DNA from: JAVMKJ01 sp031732875
GTDB lineage: Bacteria > Pseudomonadota > Gammaproteobacteria > Competibacterales > Competibacteraceae
Length of the DNA: 29,933 nucleotides
Direction: 5' to 3'
Assembly: GCA_031732875.1 (NCBI GenBank)
Contig: JAVMKL010000119.1
Span: forward strand, 1-29,933
Part shown: piece by piece, positions 25,669 to 29,933 of the stretch
Layout: each line of letters opens with the position of its first letter
Numbering within the stretch: the stretch's first letter is position 1
Position numbers and translations under genes: made by a program
Notes under the pieces: model-generated
Database searches by the model: none
Told to the model about the DNA's origin: nothing
The model's input: only the letters and a program-made list of their open reading frames with translations

Positions 25669-27221
25669 CTAACGCGCCCCCGCGCCCCACAGGATGGTAT
25701 GAACCGTTTGCAGCAAGATGATGACATCGAAAAAAAAGCTGTAGTTCTTTATGTAAAACAAATCGTACTGCNNNNNNNNNNNNNNNNNNNNNNNNNNNNN
25801 NNNNNNNNNNNNNNNNNNNNNNNNNNNNNNNNNNNNNNNNNNNNNNNNNNNNNNNNNNNNNNNNNNNNNNNGATGATGACATCGAAAAAAAAGCTGTAGT
25901 TCTTTATGTAAAACAAATCGTACTGCAATTTTTCGCGCGCGTCCTGTTCGGACGCGCCGTAGGGATAACAAATCTGCGCCCAACCGGTGATGCCTGGGTT
26001 GACCATGTGGCGCATTGAGTAATAGGGAATTTTCCTGTTCAGTTCGGCCACGAATTGCGGCCGTTCGGGACGCGGGCCGACAAAGCTCATGTCGCCGCGC
26101 AACACATTGAACAGTTGGGGCAACTCGTCGATGCGGGTTTCGCGGAGCACCGCCCCGACCCGGGTAACCCGACTGTCCCCGGTCTGGGCCCAGCGGGCGA
26201 CCCCATCCTTCTCGGCGTCCACCCGCATGCTGCGGAATTTGATGACTTCAAACAGCCGATCCTTGAAACCGACCCGGGTTTGCCGGTACAGAATCGGCCC
26301 GCGCCCGCCCGATTCGATCCAGATGGCCAGGGTGGCGACGCACATGAGCGGCCAGGTCAGCGCCAGCAGGAGCAGGCTGGCGATGATGTCGAACAACCGC
26401 TTGGCGGTTCGCTTGAGCAGAGCCTGCTGGAATCCCTCGGAAAAGATCATGCTGCTCGGCCGCAAGGCATCGAGCTGAATCCGACCGGTCTCCCGTTCGA
26501 AGAAATTCAGGAAATGGCTGATCGCGACTCCGTTGATCTTGCATTCCAGAACCTCGTCGAAGGGAAATCCCTTGCGCCGATCATCCATGGCCACCACGAT
26601 TTCATCGATTTGCAACTCATCCGCCAGTTCCGGCAGATTGTTGGTAACCTGAAGCGTTCGGGAAACCAGCACGCGCGGTTCTTCATCTTCGTGGACCCGA
26701 ACGTAGCCCAGAATCAAAAAACCCTTGCTATTTCGTTGCCGCAACTCCTCCAGCCGGGCCGCCTGTTGGCCCACGCCCAGAACCAGCACCCGACGCTTGA
26801 GTCGGTCGCGGCCGGCCGCTTCGAAAAGCACGAACCGCATCAGCACCACGCCCACGAAAGCGATCACGAACGTCAGGCCAAACTCGCCACGACCTAGATA
26901 AAGATCGGGAAACAAATAGTAGACGAGCGTGATCGCGAACAGCCCGAGCAGGAAACTGACCCCGACCCGCAACAGCATGTCGCTCCTGCTGGTCCACAGG
27001 TTACGCTCGTACAACCCCATCGCGGTCATGACCGCGATCATGACCAGCATGAAAGTCGACGCGCTCGGAGTGACCTCGCTCAGTAATGGCGCCGACCCGT
27101 CATAGACGAACACCATCTGCAAGAACCGGCCGAAATAGACCGACCAGAACAGATAAAGCGCTTCCGCTATCAGCAGCGTCAACAAGGCTCGGGAAACATA
27201 GTATCTGAACAGGCGTATCAT
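25669..27221 (-). CDS. PEP-CTERM/XrtA-associated exopolysaccharide sugar transferase (EpsB type), crossed by an assembly gap
   Basis: A membrane-bound transferase that likely puts the first sugar-1-phosphate onto undecaprenyl phosphate for exopolysaccharide synthesis. Several N-terminal membrane segments are followed by a CoA-binding-like domain (KRRVLVLGVGQQA), another membrane segment and the bacterial sugar transferase domain (KRLFDIIASLLLLAL, YRQTRVGFKDRLFEVIKFRSMR, TRIDELPQLFNVLRGDMSFVGPRPERP). The start chosen is ATG at 27221 (MIRLFRYYVS), although its ribosome binding site is weak. The 100 Ns at 25772-25871 interrupt the C-terminus, but collapsing the duplicated 55 bases on each side gives one uninterrupted 465-residue protein ending in TVHTILWGAGAR. 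The pairing with prsK/prsR points to the PEP-CTERM-associated EpsB group. Confidence 0.88.
25717..25926. other. Scaffold gap of 100 Ns flanked by identical 55-base copies
   Basis: Bases 25717-25771 and 25872-25926 are identical, including a run of eight A. The Ns between are exactly 100, a conventional placeholder. The reading frame is restored if one copy and the Ns are removed. This is therefore an unmerged contig overlap, not a biological repeat. Confidence 0.93.
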
Positions 27222-27401
27222 GATTGACTGGCACTCATCATCATTATTGAATCTTGTGTATAATAATCGATATTCCATTGGCACCCAACCTCACCCACTT
27301 GAGTCAAGGTTACACTTGCGGCTCGGCCGGAAAAGCGGAGTTGCCGTTCCTCTCCTATACTAGCCAAACTTACAACAGTCATCCTAAACGGAGCATCATC
27401 G
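27222..27401. promoter_or_regulatory. Divergent promoter region of the exopolysaccharide genes
   Basis: This 180-base, A/T-richer region separates the minus-strand glycosyltransferase from the plus-strand dehydrogenase. For the minus strand, TTGGGT (27288-27283) and TATTAT (27265-27260) with a 17-base spacer could be a sigma-70-type promoter. For the plus strand, TATAAT (27259-27264) and TATACT (27356-27361) are -10 candidates without good -35 elements. I found no GG-N10-GC sigma-54 promoter, although a sigma-54 activator (PrsR) is encoded next door. Confidence 0.4.
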
Positions 27402-28679
27402 ATGTTTGACCTCGCCTCCACCCGCATCGGCATCGTCGGTCTTGGCTATGTCGGATTGCCCCTGGCGGTCGAATTCGGCAAGCGGTTCCCGACACTCGGC
27501 CTGGACATCAACGAAGCCCGCATCCGGGAATTGCAGGCGGGTACCGACAGCACGCTGGAAGTCACGCCCGAGGAACTGCGGCTGGCCGACCAATTACGCT
27601 ACACCAACCACGCCGAGTATCTGGCCAACTGCAACGCGTACATCGTCACGGTCCCGACCCCGGTGGATGAATATAAACGCCCGGACTTCGGTCCGCTGAT
27701 TGGGGCGAGCACTACCGTGGGCCGCCTGCTGAAACCGGGCGACGTGGTGGTTTACGAATCCACGGTTTATCCCGGCGCCACCGAGGAGGTCTGCGTGCCA
27801 ATCCTGGAGCGGGAATCCGGGCTGCGCTTCAACGTGGATTTCTTCGCCGGCTACAGTCCGGAACGCATCAACCCGGGCGACAGGGAACACCGACTCACCA
27901 CCATCCGCAAGATCACCTCCGGTTCCACGCCCCAGGCAGCGGAATTCGTGGATGCATTGTACCGGTCCATCATTACCGCCGGTACCCACCGAGCTTCCAG
28001 CATCCGCGTGGCGGAGGCGGCCAAGGTCATCGAGAACACCCAGCGTGACGTCAACATCGCATTGGTCAACGAACTGGCGCTGCTGTTCAACCGGCTGGGA
28101 ATCGACACCGAGGAAGTGCTGCTGGCCGCCGGCACCAAGTGGAACTTTCTGCCGTTTCGACCGGGGTTGGTGGGCGGCCACTGCATCGGCGTCGACCCCT
28201 ACTATCTGACCCACAAGGCGCAGGAGATCGGCTATCACCCGGAAATGATCCTGGCCGGCCGGCGGGTCAACGACGGCATGGGCGCCCACGTGGTCCAGCG
28301 GGTAGTCAAGCTGATGAACCAGCGCAGGATTCCGGTGATGGATGCCAACGTCCTGGTTATGGGCCTGACCTTCAAGGAGAACTGTCCGGATTTGCGCAAC
28401 ACCCGAGTGGTCGACATCGTGCGGGAATTTCGCGACTACAACGCCCGCGTGGATGTCTACGACCCCTGGGTGGATGCCGGGGAGGCAGCCCACGAATATG
28501 GAATCGAGCCGATTACCCAACCAAGATCGGGGCATTACGATGCCATCATCCTGGCGGTGGCGCACCGGCAGTTTCGGGAGATGGGCGCCGGAGGCATTCG
28601 GACCCTAGGCAAGCCCGATTCAGTGCTGTTCGATGTGAAGTACGTGCTGCCAGCCGGCGCGACGGACGGCCGGTTGTGA
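27402..28679 (+). CDS. Nucleotide sugar dehydrogenase (UDP-GlcNAc/UDP-GalNAc 6-dehydrogenase, TviB/WbpO type)
   Basis: This enzyme oxidises C6 of a UDP-hexosamine to the uronic acid with two NAD, supplying an acidic sugar for polysaccharide. The 425-residue protein begins with a Rossmann motif GIVGLGYVGLPLAVEFG (10-26), has the central dimerisation helix (VAEAAKVIENTQRDVNIALVNEL), and the catalytic Cys in GGHCIGVDPYYL (C261). The C-terminal domain contains GLTFKENCPDLRNTRV. These segments resemble TviB and WbpO more than UDP-glucose dehydrogenase, but the exact UDP-sugar is inferred. It precedes an epimerase by 16 bases, which fits the TviB-TviC type pair. Confidence 0.88.
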   Translation: MFDLASTRIGIVGLGYVGLPLAVEFGKRFPTLGLDINEARIRELQAGTDSTLEVTPEELRLADQLRYTNHAEYLANCNAYIVTVPTPVDEYKRPDFGPLIGASTTVGRLLKPGDVVVYESTVYPGATEEVCVPILERESGLRFNVDFFAGYSPERINPGDREHRLTTIRKITSGSTPQAAEFVDALYRSIITAGTHRASSIRVAEAAKVIENTQRDVNIALVNELALLFNRLGIDTEEVLLAAGTKWNFLPFRPGLVGGHCIGVDPYYLTHKAQEIGYHPEMILAGRRVNDGMGAHVVQRVVKLMNQRRIPVMDANVLVMGLTFKENCPDLRNTRVVDIVREFRDYNARVDVYDPWVDAGEAAHEYGIEPITQPRSGHYDAIILAVAHRQFREMGAGGIRTLGKPDSVLFDVKYVLPAGATDGRL

Positions 28680-28695
28680 GCCGGGGAGCATCGTC

Positions 28696-29703
28696 ATGAG
28701 GATTCTGGTCACCGGCAGCGCGGGCTTCATCGGCGCGGCGCTTTCCCGGCGCCTGCTGGATCGGGGCGACGAGGTCGTCGGCCTCGACAACCTGAACGAC
28801 TATTACGACGTGAACCTGAAGCGGGCGCGGCTGGCGGGCCTGAAAACGCATCCGGGCTTCACCGAGGTACGGGCCAGCCTGGAGGATCGGACCGTCCTGA
28901 CCGAAACCTTCGCGCGGTACCGCCCCCGGCGGGTGGTGAATCTGGCGGCGCAGGCCGGAGTGCGCTATTCGTTGCAGAATCCCCACGCCTACGTGGACGC
29001 CAACCTGGTCGGCTTCGTCAACATTCTCGAAGCCTGCCGTCATCACGAGGTCGAACATCTGGTTTACGCCTCGACCAGTTCGGTATATGGCGCGAACACC
29101 CGGATGCCGTTTTCGGTGCACGACAACGTCGACCATCCGGTCAGCCTGTACGCCGCCACCAAGAAGGCCAACGAGTTGATGGCGCACACCTACAGCCATC
29201 TGTACGACCTGCCGACCACCGGATTGCGGTTCTTCACCGTCTACGGTCCCTGGGGACGGCCGGACATGGCATTGTTCCTGTTCACCCGCAACATCCTGGC
29301 CGGCGCGCCGATCGACGTCTTCAACTACGGTCGCCACCGGCGGGATTTCACCTATATCGACGACATCGTCGAGGGCGTGACGCGGGCGCTGGACCAGGTA
29401 GCGGCACCGAATCCGGACTGGTCGGGGGATACGCCGGATCCCGCCACCAGCCGCGCGCCTTATCGGCTGTACAACATCGGCAGCCACCGACCCATCGAGC
29501 TGATGCGCTACATCGAGGTACTGGAGGAATGCCTCGGCCGCAGGGCGGTCAAGAATCTGCTGCCGATGCAGTTGGGCGACGTACCGGATACCTATGCCGA
29601 TGTCGATGCCCTGGCGCGGGATGTGGGCTACCGACCCGACACGCCCATCGAGGAAGGGGTGGCCCGCTTCGTGGCCTGGTATCGGGATTATTACCGGGTC
29701 TAA
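28696..29703 (+). CDS. NAD-dependent epimerase, UDP-glucuronate 4-epimerase-like
   Basis: A short-chain dehydrogenase-type epimerase of 335 residues. NAD-binding TGSAGFIG is at 6-13, and the catalytic Y152-x3-K156 (YAATK) is present, preceded by STSSVYG. The segments DNLNDYYDVNLKRARL and FFTVYGPWGRPDMALFLFTRNILAG are typical of UDP-glucuronate 4-epimerases in polysaccharide loci. With the dehydrogenase upstream it would make or invert UDP-uronic acids. The ATG at 28696 has GGGGAG eight bases upstream. Its stop overlaps that of the convergent dnaQ-like gene by two bases. Confidence 0.88.
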   Translation: MRILVTGSAGFIGAALSRRLLDRGDEVVGLDNLNDYYDVNLKRARLAGLKTHPGFTEVRASLEDRTVLTETFARYRPRRVVNLAAQAGVRYSLQNPHAYVDANLVGFVNILEACRHHEVEHLVYASTSSVYGANTRMPFSVHDNVDHPVSLYAATKKANELMAHTYSHLYDLPTTGLRFFTVYGPWGRPDMALFLFTRNILAGAPIDVFNYGRHRRDFTYIDDIVEGVTRALDQVAAPNPDWSGDTPDPATSRAPYRLYNIGSHRPIELMRYIEVLEECLGRRAVKNLLPMQLGDVPDTYADVDALARDVGYRPDTPIEEGVARFVAWYRDYYRV

Positions 29704-29933
29704 ACCGGCTTCGTCACCACCTCCAGCCGCCTCCACGCGCACGGTCCGCCGCTGCTCTTGTCCAGCATTTCCAGATACTGGTGGTGGGCGGCAACTTCCT
29801 CGGTGTCGGCGCGGATCACCGCCAACGGCGGCCGGTTACGGGACAAGGTCCGGCGCGTGCCATCGCCGTTTTGCACTGTCACCCCGCTGGCGGCTTCCTG
29901 GTCGAACATGGAACCCTGCTGGCGGGTCATCGC
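29700..29933 (-). CDS. dnaQ: DNA polymerase III epsilon subunit, C-terminal part (runs off the window)
   Basis: Only the last 77 residues lie in the window. They contain L-A-V-I-R-A-D-T-E-E-V-A-A-H-H-x-Y-L-E-M-L-D-K-S-S-G-G-P-C-A-W, which matches the end of DnaQ (E. coli: ...DEEIAAHEARLDLVQKKGGSCLW), where this tail contacts the polymerase alpha subunit. The 3'-5' proofreading exonuclease domain would lie beyond base 29933. The stop codon TAG at 29702-29700 overlaps the epimerase stop. Confidence 0.82.
   Translation of the reverse strand, partial: AMTRQQGSMFDQEAASGVTVQNGDGTRRTLSRNRPPLAVIRADTEEVAAHHQYLEMLDKSSGGPCAWRRLEVVTKPV

Noticed and set aside
24142..25899. A long plus-strand open frame opposite prsK that runs through the N gap
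   Set aside because: Shadow of prsK; it has unlikely residue composition and depends on translating Ns.
25717..25926. A direct repeat that could mark an insertion target duplication
   Set aside because: The copies flank exactly 100 Ns and collapse to a clean reading frame, so an assembly artefact is the simpler explanation.
27272..27320. A possible sigma-54 promoter for the exopolysaccharide genes
   Set aside because: TGGCAC and TTGC words occur, but none with the required GG-N10-GC spacing on either strand.

Overview
The window is about 29.9 kb of GC-rich DNA, most likely from a gammaproteobacterium. The evidence is a leuS-lptE-holA-(proA)-nadD-rsfS-rlmH block joined to a maf/yhdE-rng-yhdP block, both of gammaproteobacterial type, together with an E. 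coli-like dcd and mrp/metG neighbourhood and a PEP-CTERM/exosortase exopolysaccharide regulatory locus. I cannot name the genus from sequence alone. An environmental or biofilm-forming lineage is an inference from the PEP-CTERM genes.

Region 1 (1-3316) differs from the rest. It holds four unrelated small genes, all on the plus strand, with less biased composition than their neighbours. They are separated by attC-like hairpins. The 5' core of two cassettes is exactly complementary, over 9 and 10 bases, to the inverse core after the gene, and a third shows 9 of 10. That is the expected signature of integron gene cassettes. Three of the four products look like nucleases (HNH-like, DUF6602-like, VRR-NUC); the fourth is a pyridoxamine-phosphate-oxidase-like flavin-fold protein. 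No integrase is visible.

Region 2 (3316-about 3725) has no protein gene. On the minus strand it reads like an ORF-less relic of a class C group II intron, with domain V- and domain VI-like hairpins. It sits within the inverse core of the last cassette, in the orientation expected of attC-targeting introns.

Region 3 (3786-17940) is one long plus-strand run of housekeeping genes: leuS, lptE, holA, proA, nadD, rsfS, rlmH, maf, rng, yhdP and a nitrilase-family amidase. It serves translation, outer-membrane assembly, replication, NAD and proline synthesis, ribosome maturation and RNA processing. A GC-rich dispersed repeat occurs in opposite orientations before lptE and at the start of yhdP.

Region 4 (17950-22191) has dcd, mrp and a small exported four-cysteine protein on the minus strand, with metG divergent from them.

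Region 5 (22196-29703) is an exopolysaccharide/PEP-CTERM locus. The minus strand carries a glycosyltransferase of the EpsB type, then the histidine kinase prsK and the sigma-54 response regulator prsR. Divergently, the plus strand carries a UDP-sugar dehydrogenase and a UDP-glucuronate-4-epimerase-like enzyme. The glycosyltransferase gene is crossed by a 100-N gap flanked by identical 55-base copies, almost certainly a false gap. The window ends in the C-terminus of a dnaQ-like gene on the minus strand.
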